A DNA stretch of 64,000 nt from Alteromonas sp. M12. Its GTDB lineage: Bacteria; Pseudomonadota; Gammaproteobacteria; Enterobacterales; Alteromonadaceae. The stretch covers positions 558,001 to 622,000 of the forward strand of contig NZ_CP144164.1 of assembly GCF_037478005.1 (NCBI RefSeq), read 5' to 3'. The translations under genes and the position numbers were made by a program. This document shows, piece by piece, positions 8,513 through 16,508 of the stretch; position 1 is the stretch's first letter; each line of letters opens with the position of its first letter. The notes under the pieces were generated by a model. That model saw nothing but the letters and a program-made list of their open reading frames with translations. It did not search any database and was not told where the DNA came from.

Positions 8513-9050
8513 AACAGGATAAATCCCGTCCTACAGGGGTTTATAACCATGGGCTTTAGTCTGTCGGTTGCTGTTGTATTTCCATCGGGATAAATCCCGT
8601 CCTGCAGGGGTTTGTAACCATTGGCTTTAGTCTATCGGTTGCTGTTGTATTTCCAACGGGATAAATCCCGTCCTACAGGTGTTTATAACCATGGGCTTTA
8701 GTCTGTCGGTCGCTGTTGTATTTCCAACGGGATAAATCCCGTCCTACAGGGGTTTGTAACCATTGGCTTTAGTCTATTGGTTGCTGTTGTATTTCCAACG
8801 GGATAAATCCCGTCCTACAGGTGTTTGTAACCATGGGCTTTAGCCTGTCGGTCGCTGTTGTATTTCCAACGGGATAAATCCCGTCCTACAGGGGTTTGTA
8901 ACCATTGGCTTTAGTCTATCGGTCGCTGTTGTATTTCCAACGGGATAAATCCAGTCCTACAGGGGTTTGTAGCCATGGGCTTTAGTCCATCGGTCGCTGT
9001 TGTATTTCCAACAGGATAAATCCCGTCCTACAGGTGTTTGTAAACACCGA
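8513..9050. repeat. Tandem array of 71-bp REP-containing units
   Basis: Seven complete 71-bp units plus a partial eighth start at 8516, 8587, 8658, 8729, 8800, 8871, 8942 and 9013, with exactly 71 bp between starts. Each begins with the palindrome GGGATAAATCCC followed by GTCCTACAGG. On the minus strand this reads GTAGGACGGGATTTATCCCG, a GTAG-hairpin REP. The remaining part contains a decayed second element (GGGCTTTAGTCnnTCGG) and CTGTTGTATTTCCAAC. Units differ by only a few substitutions, suggesting recent amplification or gene conversion. No ORF is plausible here. Confidence 0.92.
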
Positions 9051-9081
9051 TGCCAAATCATGATTAAATTTCAGGTATAAA

Positions 9082-9105
9082 AAAAGCGGCTTAAAAGCCG
9101 CTTTT
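9082..9105 (-). terminator. Rho-independent terminator of the OmpA-family gene
   Basis: 9-bp stem AAAAGCGGC/GCCGCTTTT with a 6-nt loop, followed by a T run on the minus strand. It lies 17 bp past the stop codon of the OmpA gene. Confidence 0.88.
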
Positions 9106-9122
9106 AACGTAAATATTGCGTA

Positions 9123-10304
9123 TTAACGTAATACTTTTTCTTTCTTAGTAGCTGTTACAACAGCTTCAATACGACGGTTCACTTTATGTGCTGCTGCAGT
9201 ATTGCTTGTATCTAATAATTGAGTTTCACCAAAACCTTCAGCGCTCAATCTGCTTGCATCAATACCGTAGTCATCGATAAGCAATTGTCTAACTGCTCTT
9301 GCACGCTTAAGTGAAATTGTCATGTTGTAATCCGCACGACCTGGTGCAGAAGCGTGACCTTCAATTGTAGTGTGAGTATTCGGGAAACGATTCAAGAAAT
9401 CAGCGAATTCTTGGAACTTAGGATCCTTCGGATTTTGAATAACACTGCTGTTATTTGCAAAAGTTACTTTAAGTGTTTCACGAACTTCTACTTCTTCAAA
9501 AACACTACAGCCCATTGAATCTACTTTATCTGTAAGAGGCGTGTCAGCACACTGATCTACATTATCAAGAACGCCATCTTGGTCGCTATCAAGTTCTAAA
9601 CTACAACCTTTCGCACCTACAGGTGTACCAGCTGGAGTATTTGGACATTGGTCAATGTCATTCAATACGCCGTCGCCGTCTAAATCTATGCTACAACCGT
9701 TGCTGTCTACTCGTGCACCGATAGCAGTGTTAGGGCATTGATCAAGATTGTCGTTAACGCCATCTTGGTCAGCATCACCAGGAGCTTTAGGACCAGTAGA
9801 ACCAAATGTGTAAGCTAAACCTAGTTTAGCGCTTACGTCATTGTATGCTTGTCCGAAATCATGGTAAGCAGCTACTTCAGTAATTAGCTTAACTTTTTCA
9901 GATAGATCCCAGTGCTTACCAAGACCAAGGTTAGCCATGCTTCCAGAGTCAACCATATCGATATGTTTCAAACCACCAAATATATACATTAGGTCGTCAT
10001 CTAGGAAATACATTGCATCAATACCGAAACGTATTGCGCTGTCATCTTCTAGGTTAGCATCACTTTGTAAGTTAACTTTAGATACTTCGAAACGACCACC
10101 CCAGTGCTCGCTTTCTCTAACACCAACTTCAGCACCTAGTCCTAGGCCAGCATCAAAAGAAGTAAAGTCGAAGCTTTTCTCTTCATCTGGCTTATAAATC
10201 TCAGTAAAGCCGCCTATCCAGTATTTATCTGAAGAATCTTCAGCTGCGAAAGCGTTACTTGAAATAGCAGCTAAAAGACTTGCTGCGATTAATGATTTTT
10301 TCAT
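9123..10304 (-). CDS. OmpA-family outer membrane protein with thrombospondin type 3 repeats
   Basis: 393 residues. A signal peptide (MKKSLIAASLLAAISSNAFA, cleaved about residue 21) is followed by an eight-stranded OmpA-like barrel to about residue 170. Three calcium-binding thrombospondin type 3 repeats follow at about 175-270 (DxDxDGVxDxxDxCPNTxxG). A C-terminal peptidoglycan-binding OmpA domain at 280-385 has the signature TTIEGHASAPGRADYN and RRIEAVV. It is the OprF-like class of major structural porins that tether outer membrane to murein. A GGATGG ribosome site precedes the ATG, and a strong terminator follows. High expression is likely, but not proved. Confidence 0.92.
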   Translation of the reverse strand: MKKSLIAASLLAAISSNAFAAEDSSDKYWIGGFTEIYKPDEEKSFDFTSFDAGLGLGAEVGVRESEHWGGRFEVSKVNLQSDANLEDDSAIRFGIDAMYFLDDDLMYIFGGLKHIDMVDSGSMANLGLGKHWDLSEKVKLITEVAAYHDFGQAYNDVSAKLGLAYTFGSTGPKAPGDADQDGVNDNLDQCPNTAIGARVDSNGCSIDLDGDGVLNDIDQCPNTPAGTPVGAKGCSLELDSDQDGVLDNVDQCADTPLTDKVDSMGCSVFEEVEVRETLKVTFANNSSVIQNPKDPKFQEFADFLNRFPNTHTTIEGHASAPGRADYNMTISLKRARAVRQLLIDDYGIDASRLSAEGFGETQLLDTSNTAAAHKVNRRIEAVVTATKKEKVLR

Positions 10305-10389
10305 GTTTCCATCCCGTGTGTAGTGGTTGTCTAAATTAAAAGTAAATTTTTCAAATTATTGTCAATTCTACGTGTCAAAAATATAGTTT

Positions 10390-10821
10390 TCACACGTCTT
10401 TTTCGAGTCCTTGTAGTGTCGCCACTATATTTCTTTGGGTCCCATGGTCTCGGTGCTCACCTAAGTATATCCCTTGCCACGTCCCCATTTCCAGCTTACC
10501 TGAGCTAATGGGGATATTTAAATTGTTACCAAAAATACTCGCTTTAATATGTGCTGGCATATCATCATCACCCTCAATATCATGCAAGTAATGTTCCGAA
10601 CCTTCAGGAATCATCCGATTTATTTGAGTTTCGAGATCAATTCTTACTGTAGGGTCTGCATTTTCGTTAATTGTGAGGCTTGCACTGGTGTGTTGAATAA
10701 ATAAATTCAACATACCTACAGACATCTCTCGTATTTCAGGCAGCTGTCCAAGGATTTCTTGGGTAATTAAATGAAACCCTCTTGCTTTGACTCTTATTGT
10801 TATTCTTTTCTGTATCCACAT
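10390..10821 (-). CDS. yjbQ: YjbQ family protein (UPF0047, secondary thiamine-phosphate synthase-like)
   Basis: 143 residues spanning the whole YjbQ fold. Family landmarks are HTSASLTINENADPTVRIDLE (split over residues 44-64), YLHDIEGDDDMPAHIK, and GTWQGIYLGEHRDHGTQRNI with the conserved histidines. Members have weak thiamine-phosphate synthase activity in vitro, and the physiological role is unclear. The start ATG lies 7 bp past the cheX stop, so it is cotranscribed with cheX. Confidence 0.88.
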   Translation of the reverse strand: MWIQKRITIRVKARGFHLITQEILGQLPEIREMSVGMLNLFIQHTSASLTINENADPTVRIDLETQINRMIPEGSEHYLHDIEGDDDMPAHIKASIFGNNLNIPISSGKLEMGTWQGIYLGEHRDHGTQRNIVATLQGLEKDV

Positions 10822-10828
10822 TGCGACA

Positions 10829-11293
10829 CTATTTATTAAAGCATATTTCTAAATATGCTTTTCCTGCCTCGCTGGTAAACGGCATAACTAATTTAGCGCC
10901 GTCAACCTGATGATTAATTGTATGGTTTTTACCAAAAACTACAATAGGTGTGGCCATACCAAATTCTTGACTTGTTTCAGCAAGCGTACTTTTCGCGCCA
11001 CCACAAACCATATTTACAACTTCTCCAACCATGTCCTGAACATCGTCATCTACACTTGTTGGTTTTTCGCCTAGCATTTTATTCATTATATCAAGTGCTA
11101 AGGATTCCTCGAAAGTGATCGACAAAGAACCTTTAATATCGTCACCAATCATTCCGATTAAACCTGAAACATCACCGCAAGCCTTAGAGTCGACCTTTTC
11201 TAGTGCTTCTCCTGGCTTCAATTCGGTTTGAGCCATGGTCAACAACACATTTATAAAAGATGCAATAAATGGCTTAATGAATTCGGCGTTCAT
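10829..11293 (-). CDS. cheX: CheX-family chemotaxis phosphatase-like protein
   Basis: 154 residues of the CheC/CheX/FliY phosphatase superfamily. The active-site helix motif (E-x2-N) is visible in DMVGEVVNMVCGGAKSTL, about residues 67-84, with Glu and Asn in place. The family dephosphorylates CheY-P-like response regulators. There are no chemotaxis genes in the window, so the target is elsewhere or non-chemotactic. It sits between zur and yjbQ on the same strand and is probably cotranscribed with yjbQ. Confidence 0.82.
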   Translation of the reverse strand: MNAEFIKPFIASFINVLLTMAQTELKPGEALEKVDSKACGDVSGLIGMIGDDIKGSLSITFEESLALDIMNKMLGEKPTSVDDDVQDMVGEVVNMVCGGAKSTLAETSQEFGMATPIVVFGKNHTINHQVDGAKLVMPFTSEAGKAYLEICFNK

Positions 11294-11377
11294 AGAACTA
11301 GTGTTTCCTTATCCCGTTCTAGCATTTACAGAGGTAAAACAAATTTACCCAGAACTAAATGAAGATGGAATGGATGA

Positions 11378-11809
11378 CTACTGACAAAGTGCGCAGGTTC
11401 CATGTGCTTCAATCGTTTGTTTACTCACTTTGAATCCAACAGAGTTTGCCTGTTTATCCAATGTTTCTTTCAATCCTTCTGACTGAATTTCTTTTACTAA
11501 GCCGCATTTATCGCAGATTAAAAACTGAACTGGATGACTGCAATCAAAATGATGACACGCAACAAAAGCATTGGTGGATTCTAATCTATGAATCAAACCG
11601 AATTCGAGTAAAAAGTCTAAGGTACGATAAACAGTCGCAGGTTTGGCGCCGCTTTCTGTCACTTTTAATTCATCTAATAACTCGTAAGCACCTACAGAAC
11701 TACTTTTGTTCAACAGTAATTCATAGACTTTTTCTCTCAGGCTTGTGAATCGAGCACCCTTACCTTCACAGTATTCTTTAGCTCTAGACAATTGTGCATC
11801 GATATTCAT
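11378..11809 (-). CDS. zur: Zinc uptake regulator Zur (Fur family)
   Basis: 143 residues. A winged-helix domain (1-85, with KPATVYRTLDFLLEFGLIHRL as the recognition region) precedes a dimerisation domain. The structural zinc site has CDKC at about 101-104 and a C-terminal CALC pair. His residues in ACHHFDCSHP belong to the regulatory site. The HGTC-ALC ending and the lack of the Fur-type HHDH motif favour Zur over Fur or PerR. It represses zinc uptake genes when zinc-loaded. It starts 26 bp after the rsd stop. Confidence 0.88.
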   Translation of the reverse strand: MNIDAQLSRAKEYCEGKGARFTSLREKVYELLLNKSSSVGAYELLDELKVTESGAKPATVYRTLDFLLEFGLIHRLESTNAFVACHHFDCSHPVQFLICDKCGLVKEIQSEGLKETLDKQANSVGFKVSKQTIEAHGTCALCQ

Positions 11810-11835
11810 TATAGCTAGTTATGTCCTTTTTAACC

Positions 11836-12291
11836 CTATTTATTCAGGGATTGAAGCAACTGATCTTCTAATTCAAATCGTGCTTCTAGTTGTTGACCTA
11901 AAAACGAAAGCTTATCGTCAAAATTCGCTAAATTCTTATCTGAGGAAACTTCGGCGAATAAATCATTAAACGCTAGTGCTTCTTCAGTTGTCTCTGAAAT
12001 GCGAGGATATATAGACTTTTCAAGACTCTGATCGTTATTATTCTTTTGTGGATCTGAAGCCAGTTTATCATAAACTTCAAAATGCCCAGTGGATACATAA
12101 TCCACTAAGGTTTCGCAGAAGGTCCTGATTTCACTTATTTCCGGCAACCCAGAAGTTTGCTTCTCAAACGGCGGCAAGCCCGCCAATTGACAATATTGTA
12201 CCAGTAATTTTTGACGCTCTTGCAACCATATATCTACAGACTTATGGTAGCCACTCCATTTTTGCTTAGCGAGTTCGACTTTGGTCAACAT
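11836..12291 (-). CDS. rsd: Regulator of sigma D, Rsd/AlgQ family
   Basis: 151 residues, helical. It aligns by eye with E. coli Rsd: VDIWLQERQKLLVQYCQLAG near the N-terminus, FCETLVDYVSTGHFEVYDKL in the middle, and ALEARFELEDQLL-like QQLEARFELEDQLL at the end. Rsd binds sigma-70 and frees core polymerase for alternative sigma factors. The genomic order rsd, nudC, hemE is the same as in E. coli, with rsd divergent here. It leads a minus-strand group with zur. Confidence 0.87.
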   Translation of the reverse strand: MLTKVELAKQKWSGYHKSVDIWLQERQKLLVQYCQLAGLPPFEKQTSGLPEISEIRTFCETLVDYVSTGHFEVYDKLASDPQKNNNDQSLEKSIYPRISETTEEALAFNDLFAEVSSDKNLANFDDKLSFLGQQLEARFELEDQLLQSLNK

Positions 12292-12371
12292 TGTAGATCC
12301 TTACAAGAGTCCATTTCATTGAAACATAGTATATCATTGGCAATAGTGTAACTAAACTATGCTTTAGTCTA

Positions 12372-12385
12372 TTGACGTAGATCAA
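12372..12385. promoter_or_regulatory. FNR-like palindrome between rsd and nudC
   Basis: TTGACGTAGATCAA differs from the FNR consensus TTGATnnnnATCAA at one base. It lies 81 bp upstream of rsd and 124 bp upstream of nudC, so it could act on either gene. Confidence 0.4.
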
Positions 12386-12508
12386 TTGTAACATCTGACT
12401 TTCAAGAAAGGCTAGAAATCGTGTTAAACTAATTTCATCATTCTGACTTCAAATTGTGGTAATTATACCTTGTTTTGGTGTCTCTAAAAGACGACATGTG
12501 TGTGACTT

Positions 12509-13330
12509 ATGCTAATAAATATTAAAGAAATCGGCGTTAATACTGAAGTTCAGTGGATTATTTTTATGGGCGACCGTGTTGTCGCAAATAAGGAACAGCA
12601 AGAGTTGCTAAGAGCCACTTGGCAAGATCTGGCAATGATTCATCATTACGACGATCAAATCATTTCATTGGGTGAGTTCGACGGAACTCCCTGCCTAGCA
12701 GTCGATGTAGGCAATGAGCAGCTGGTTATTGAAGAATACGAAACTATTAGTCTCCGTGGCATTTACCTTGGTAATAATTTTCCTTTGTTCCAGACTGTCG
12801 CCCGTGCTTGGCAATGGATATTGTTTAGACGAACCCATCGTTACTGTGGTCAGTGTGGAAGTGCGATGCAGCAAGTGAATTGGGAAATGGCAACCCAGTG
12901 CTTTAATTGCCAGCATCGCTGCTACCCGCGTGTTTCACCTTGTATAATTGTTGCTATCCGTAAAGGAAATAAAATATTACTAGCACAAGGTAAAGCACAA
13001 CGAGATCGAAAAATGTTTTCTACCTTAGCCGGATTCGTAGAAAGTGGTGAAAGCTTAGAGCAAGCGGTTCATCGAGAAGTATTTGAAGAGGTTGGGATTA
13101 AGGTAAAGAACCTTGAGTATTTTGACAGCCAACCTTGGCCGTTTCCCCATTCTTTGATGATGGGGTATTTAGCTGAACATGACAGCGGAGAAATTGAAGT
13201 TGATGGCGATGAGATTTTAGAAGCTCATTGGTACGAACCTGACCAGCTGCCAATAATTCCGCCGCGAATATCTATTGCTGGGCAATTAATTGAAGAAACC
13301 TTGCGACGCATAGCGCAATCCGATAATTAA
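12509..13330 (+). CDS. nudC: NAD(+)/NADH diphosphatase NudC (RNA deNADding)
   Basis: 273 residues. After an N-terminal domain, a four-Cys zinc ribbon appears (YCGQCGSAM ... QCFNCQ, about residues 111-135). The Nudix box is GFVESGESLEQAVHREVFEEVGI (split; key residues G, E, REVxEEVG). The NudC-specific SQPWPFPHSLM motif that selects NAD follows. It cleaves NADH to NMNH and AMP and removes NAD caps from RNA. The ATG at 12509 lacks a strong ribosome site. It lies between rsd and hemE, as in enterobacteria. Confidence 0.95.
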   Translation: MLINIKEIGVNTEVQWIIFMGDRVVANKEQQELLRATWQDLAMIHHYDDQIISLGEFDGTPCLAVDVGNEQLVIEEYETISLRGIYLGNNFPLFQTVARAWQWILFRRTHRYCGQCGSAMQQVNWEMATQCFNCQHRCYPRVSPCIIVAIRKGNKILLAQGKAQRDRKMFSTLAGFVESGESLEQAVHREVFEEVGIKVKNLEYFDSQPWPFPHSLMMGYLAEHDSGEIEVDGDEILEAHWYEPDQLPIIPPRISIAGQLIEETLRRIAQSDN

Positions 13331-13347
13331 GCTTATTAGAAATAAAA

Positions 13348-13366
13348 AACCCTGCTGAGCAGGGTT
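13348..13366. terminator. Hairpin after nudC
   Basis: Stem AACCCTGC/GCAGGGTT with a TGA loop, 18 bp after the nudC stop. The longer T run is on the minus-strand side (TTTTTTATT). In the nudC direction it is followed only by GTAATATTTT. It probably works as a weak or bidirectional terminator. Confidence 0.6.
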
Positions 13367-13527
13367 GTAATATTTTAGCGTCGAGGGCTCGTTAATCGAG
13401 CTTCTTAATTGTTAGAACTTTTAACATCATTATTTTATAGCAAATGGTGATAACGTAAATCAAGAATTATTTTTAAAATATGTTATAAAAAACTAAAAAT
13501 CGATAAATATACCCTCAACAACACTTT

Positions 13528-13556
13528 TTTACTAAACTATGCCGCAATTTTAAAAT
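13528..13556 (+). promoter_or_regulatory. Candidate sigma-70 promoter of hemE
   Basis: TTTACT at 13528-13533 and TAAAAT at 13551-13556 with 17 bp between, 70 bp before the hemE ATG. Matches to consensus are 4/6 and 5/6. Confidence 0.45.
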
Positions 13557-13626
13557 AATGAGCTTCTCACTAATTCACAAAAATTACTGTTGGCTCGGCT
13601 TAACCCCTTTAATAAACGGATAAATC

Positions 13627-14697
13627 ATGCAGTTAAAAAACGATCGCTATCTACGCGCTTTGCTTCGTCAACCAGTCGATGTCACCCCAGTGTGGATGAT
13701 GCGCCAAGCCGGTCGCTATTTGCCAGAATATAAAGCGACTCGTGCAGAAGCGGGCGATTTTATGTCACTTTGTAAAAATGCCGAATTGGCCTGTGAAGTG
13801 ACTTTACAACCTTTGCGACGCTTTGATTTAGATGCTGCTATTTTATTTTCCGATATTTTGACTATTCCTGATGCAATGGGACTTGGTCTGTATTTTGAAG
13901 CAGGGGAAGGTCCTAAATTTAAACACCCATTAACTAGTCGCTCGCAAATCGAGGCGCTGCCTATTCCTGATCCTGAAGATGAACTGGGTTATGTTATGAA
14001 TGCAGTGCGTACTATTCGACGCAACTTAAAAGGGGAAGTGCCATTAATTGGATTCTCTGGCAGTCCATGGACGCTTGCCACTTATATGGTAGAAGGCGGT
14101 GCTAGCAAAGCATTCACTAAAATTAAGAAAATGGCATTTGCAGATCCTCAGTCATTGCACTTATTGCTAGATAAACTTGCAGATTCAGTGATTTCGTATC
14201 TGAATGCACAAATAAAAGCCGGAGCACAATCGGTAATGGTATTTGATACTTGGGGAGGGGTGCTAACTCCAAGAGATTATCAATTATTTTCATTGCAGTA
14301 CATGCACAAAATTGTTGATGGCCTGATTAGAGAATATGAAGGACAGCGCATACCAGTTACATTGTTTACTAAAAATGGTGGGGCATGGATTGAGAAAATC
14401 GCCGACACCGGATGTGATGGTGTGGGACTTGATTGGACCATTGATATTGCAGACGCTAAGCGCCGAGTAGGCGATAAAGTAGCGTTACAGGGCAATATGG
14501 ACCCGTCCATTCTTTACGCGGATGCTCCTCGCATTGAAGAAGAAGTTAAAACGATATTGGCTGGATTTGGTGAAGGCACTGGCCACGTATTTAATCTCGG
14601 CCACGGTATTCATCTAGATGTGCCACCTGAAAATGCAGGTGTATTTGTGGAAGCGGTGCATAAATTCAGTAAGCCCTATCACCAAACTGCAAAATAA
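13627..14697 (+). CDS. hemE: Uroporphyrinogen decarboxylase HemE
   Basis: 356 residues, full length. The signature [16 protein letters not shown] at residues 20-35 contains the catalytic arginines. [17 protein letters not shown] and the conserved Asp in [12 protein letters not shown] follow, and the C-terminal [17 protein letters not shown] is intact. It decarboxylates uroporphyrinogen III to coproporphyrinogen III in heme synthesis. hemH, a later step, lies at 35.6 kb. The stop overlaps the start of the next gene by one base (TAATG). Confidence 0.97.
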   Translation: MQLKNDRYLRALLRQPVDVTPVWMMRQAGRYLPEYKATRAEAGDFMSLCKNAELACEVTLQPLRRFDLDAAILFSDILTIPDAMGLGLYFEAGEGPKFKHPLTSRSQIEALPIPDPEDELGYVMNAVRTIRRNLKGEVPLIGFSGSPWTLATYMVEGGASKAFTKIKKMAFADPQSLHLLLDKLADSVISYLNAQIKAGAQSVMVFDTWGGVLTPRDYQLFSLQYMHKIVDGLIREYEGQRIPVTLFTKNGGAWIEKIADTGCDGVGLDWTIDIADAKRRVGDKVALQGNMDPSILYADAPRIEEEVKTILAGFGEGTGHVFNLGHGIHLDVPPENAGVFVEAVHKFSKPYHQTAK

Positions 14698-15317
14698 TGA
14701 AATCGCCGTTTGTTTTATGGGTTAGTGCTGGATTAATATTCTTTGCTGGATATTGGTTCGGCACTGTTCAATCGGAACATAACGGCGACATTGTGAACAA
14801 CGAGGTATTGGTTGAAATTGAGCAGAAAAGCGAACAGCTGCTAACTGAAAATACGCATACCACTTCGAATCAGCAGACGACCAAAGAAATCGAGATTCAA
14901 ATAAAAGCCAAGGATGAAAACCTTAGCTTGTTAGATGATAAAAATAACCAGCAAGATCAAGATTTAGCTGAGTTAGGTGAAGCATTTCAGCAATCGAAAT
15001 TGTCTCGTCAACTAACAGAATTAAAAGAAGTCGAGTTCGAACAGGGTTACTCTGCCAACCACACCAACTTAACCGCGCAAAATCAAATCAGTGATTTTTT
15101 GTCTTTACACCAAGATGCTAAACTAATTGATCTTTATCGACTTGATTGTGATAACAGCCGATGCCAAATGATCGGTGAATATGCCGGTGAGCATCAAGAT
15201 TGGGCTAAGGTAATATCTGGCATGCGAGGCTCTGATTGGTGGGATTATGTTGGGACGTCGTCATCCACTACAAGCAAAGATGGAAAAACTTATTTCCACA
15301 TTTTTTTAGATAAATAG
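14697..15317 (+). CDS. Hypothetical membrane-anchored protein coupled to hemE
   Basis: 206 residues that I do not recognise. A single N-terminal membrane segment (SPFVLWVSAGLIFFAGYWFG, about 3-22) acts as anchor or uncleaved signal. A polar, Gln/Glu-rich coiled-coil-prone linker (30-110) follows. The C-terminal region (about 125-205) has Cys in DCDNSRCQM, which could form a disulfide. The mostly polar body suggests a periplasmic location. The TAATG overlap with hemE implies translational coupling. A function in heme metabolism is not supported by any motif. Confidence 0.65.
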   Translation: MKSPFVLWVSAGLIFFAGYWFGTVQSEHNGDIVNNEVLVEIEQKSEQLLTENTHTTSNQQTTKEIEIQIKAKDENLSLLDDKNNQQDQDLAELGEAFQQSKLSRQLTELKEVEFEQGYSANHTNLTAQNQISDFLSLHQDAKLIDLYRLDCDNSRCQMIGEYAGEHQDWAKVISGMRGSDWWDYVGTSSSTTSKDGKTYFHIFLDK

Positions 15318-15356
15318 GCCGCTGATCACGCATTAATCAGCCCAACAGATAATCAA

Positions 15357-16508
15357 TCAGGCATCTCTTGGCAGACCTTTTTCCACACTTCTAATTAGTC
15401 GCTTTGTGAGTCTTTGAGTTTGCGCCGTACTGGGCACGGATTGTTGGCGTTCGAGCTGTTGTTGTATAGCCCATTGAATGTGTTCCGAAACCATTTCACT
15501 AGTATCTTTCAATTGTGCTTGTAGTGCGTCCAAAATAGACTGGTCGAATTCTGCGTTACCCATAGCTACCGCTATATTTCTTTGCCATTTTTGGAAACCG
15601 ATTCGACGGATGGCGGATCCTTCCGTATTAGTAAGAAATTGCTTTTCATCCCACGAAAATAACGTAACTAAGTCAGCGCCTTTAATGACTTTTCTACCAT
15701 AAAAATCTTTTTCTTGGGTCAGTTGGGCGTATCGATTCCATGGGCAAATCAATTGACAGTCATCACAGCCATAAATGCGGTTTCCTATGGCTGTTCGGAA
15801 ATGCTCAGGAATCACTCCATCATACTCAATGGTTAAATAAGAAATGCAACGTCGTCCGTCAACAACATAAGGCTCTACAATGGCTTGCGTAGGACAGATA
15901 GTTAGACAGGCTGTGCAACTACCACAATTTTGCTCCACGGGTTGGTCGACGGGGAGCGGAATATTGACAAATAATTCACCTAGAAAAAACCAAGAACCCG
16001 CTTCTTTATTGATCGTTAATGAATGCTTACCGGTCCAGCCTATACCGGCTTTTTCTGCAACCGCATGTTCTAATACAGGCGCAGAGTCCACAAATGGACG
16101 AAATTCTAAATCAACAAATTGTTGTTTGATTTGTTCACCGAGTTTTTTAAGTCGGTTACGCACCAGTTTATGGTAATCACGACCCACAGCATAACGACTT
16201 ATGTAGGCGGTTTTAGAGCGTTTTAAATCTTTTGCAAAACTAGCGTCAGGGGGGAGATAGTCCATTCTTACACTAATCAATCGCAAAGTGCCTTCGAGCA
16301 ACTTGGCTGGATCTGCGCGTTTTTCTTGATTTCGCTCAAAAAACTGCATATCTCCGTTGAAGCCTTTGTCTAGCCAGCTTTCGAGGTGAGCCTGATGTTG
16401 AGATAAATCGGTATCGGTAATTCCCACTTGCTGAAAACCTAGCGCTTTGCCCCACTCCTTGATATTTTTGGCTAACCTATCCAGAAAATCGGGAGATAAT
16501 TGTGTCAC
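15357..16508 (-). CDS. queG: Epoxyqueuosine reductase QueG
   Basis: 383 residues from a GTG at 16508. An ATG at 16550 is possible but adds a hydrophobic stretch inside nnr. The cobalamin-binding N-terminal part contains ISRYAVGRDYHKLVRNRL and FVDSAPVLEHAVAEKAGIGWTGKH, where the Asp of VDSAP is catalytic. Two [4Fe-4S] clusters are marked by CGSCTACLTICPTQAI and CDDCQLICPWNRY. A C-terminal HEAT-like part follows. It reduces epoxyqueuosine to queuosine in tRNA. It overlaps nnr head-to-head by about 7 bp. Confidence 0.95.
   Translation of the reverse strand: MTQLSPDFLDRLAKNIKEWGKALGFQQVGITDTDLSQHQAHLESWLDKGFNGDMQFFERNQEKRADPAKLLEGTLRLISVRMDYLPPDASFAKDLKRSKTAYISRYAVGRDYHKLVRNRLKKLGEQIKQQFVDLEFRPFVDSAPVLEHAVAEKAGIGWTGKHSLTINKEAGSWFFLGELFVNIPLPVDQPVEQNCGSCTACLTICPTQAIVEPYVVDGRRCISYLTIEYDGVIPEHFRTAIGNRIYGCDDCQLICPWNRYAQLTQEKDFYGRKVIKGADLVTLFSWDEKQFLTNTEGSAIRRIGFQKWQRNIAVAMGNAEFDQSILDALQAQLKDTSEMVSEHIQWAIQQQLERQQSVPSTAQTQRLTKRLIRSVEKGLPRDA

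Noticed and set aside
8513-9050. Regular repeats that could be a CRISPR array
   Set aside because: The whole 71-bp unit is repeated, including the part that would be spacer. No cas genes are nearby, and the unit contains a GTAG hairpin typical of REPs.
13348-13366. Hairpin as a minus-strand terminator
   Set aside because: The longer T run is on that side, but no minus-strand gene ends there. I kept it as a weak or bidirectional terminator of nudC.
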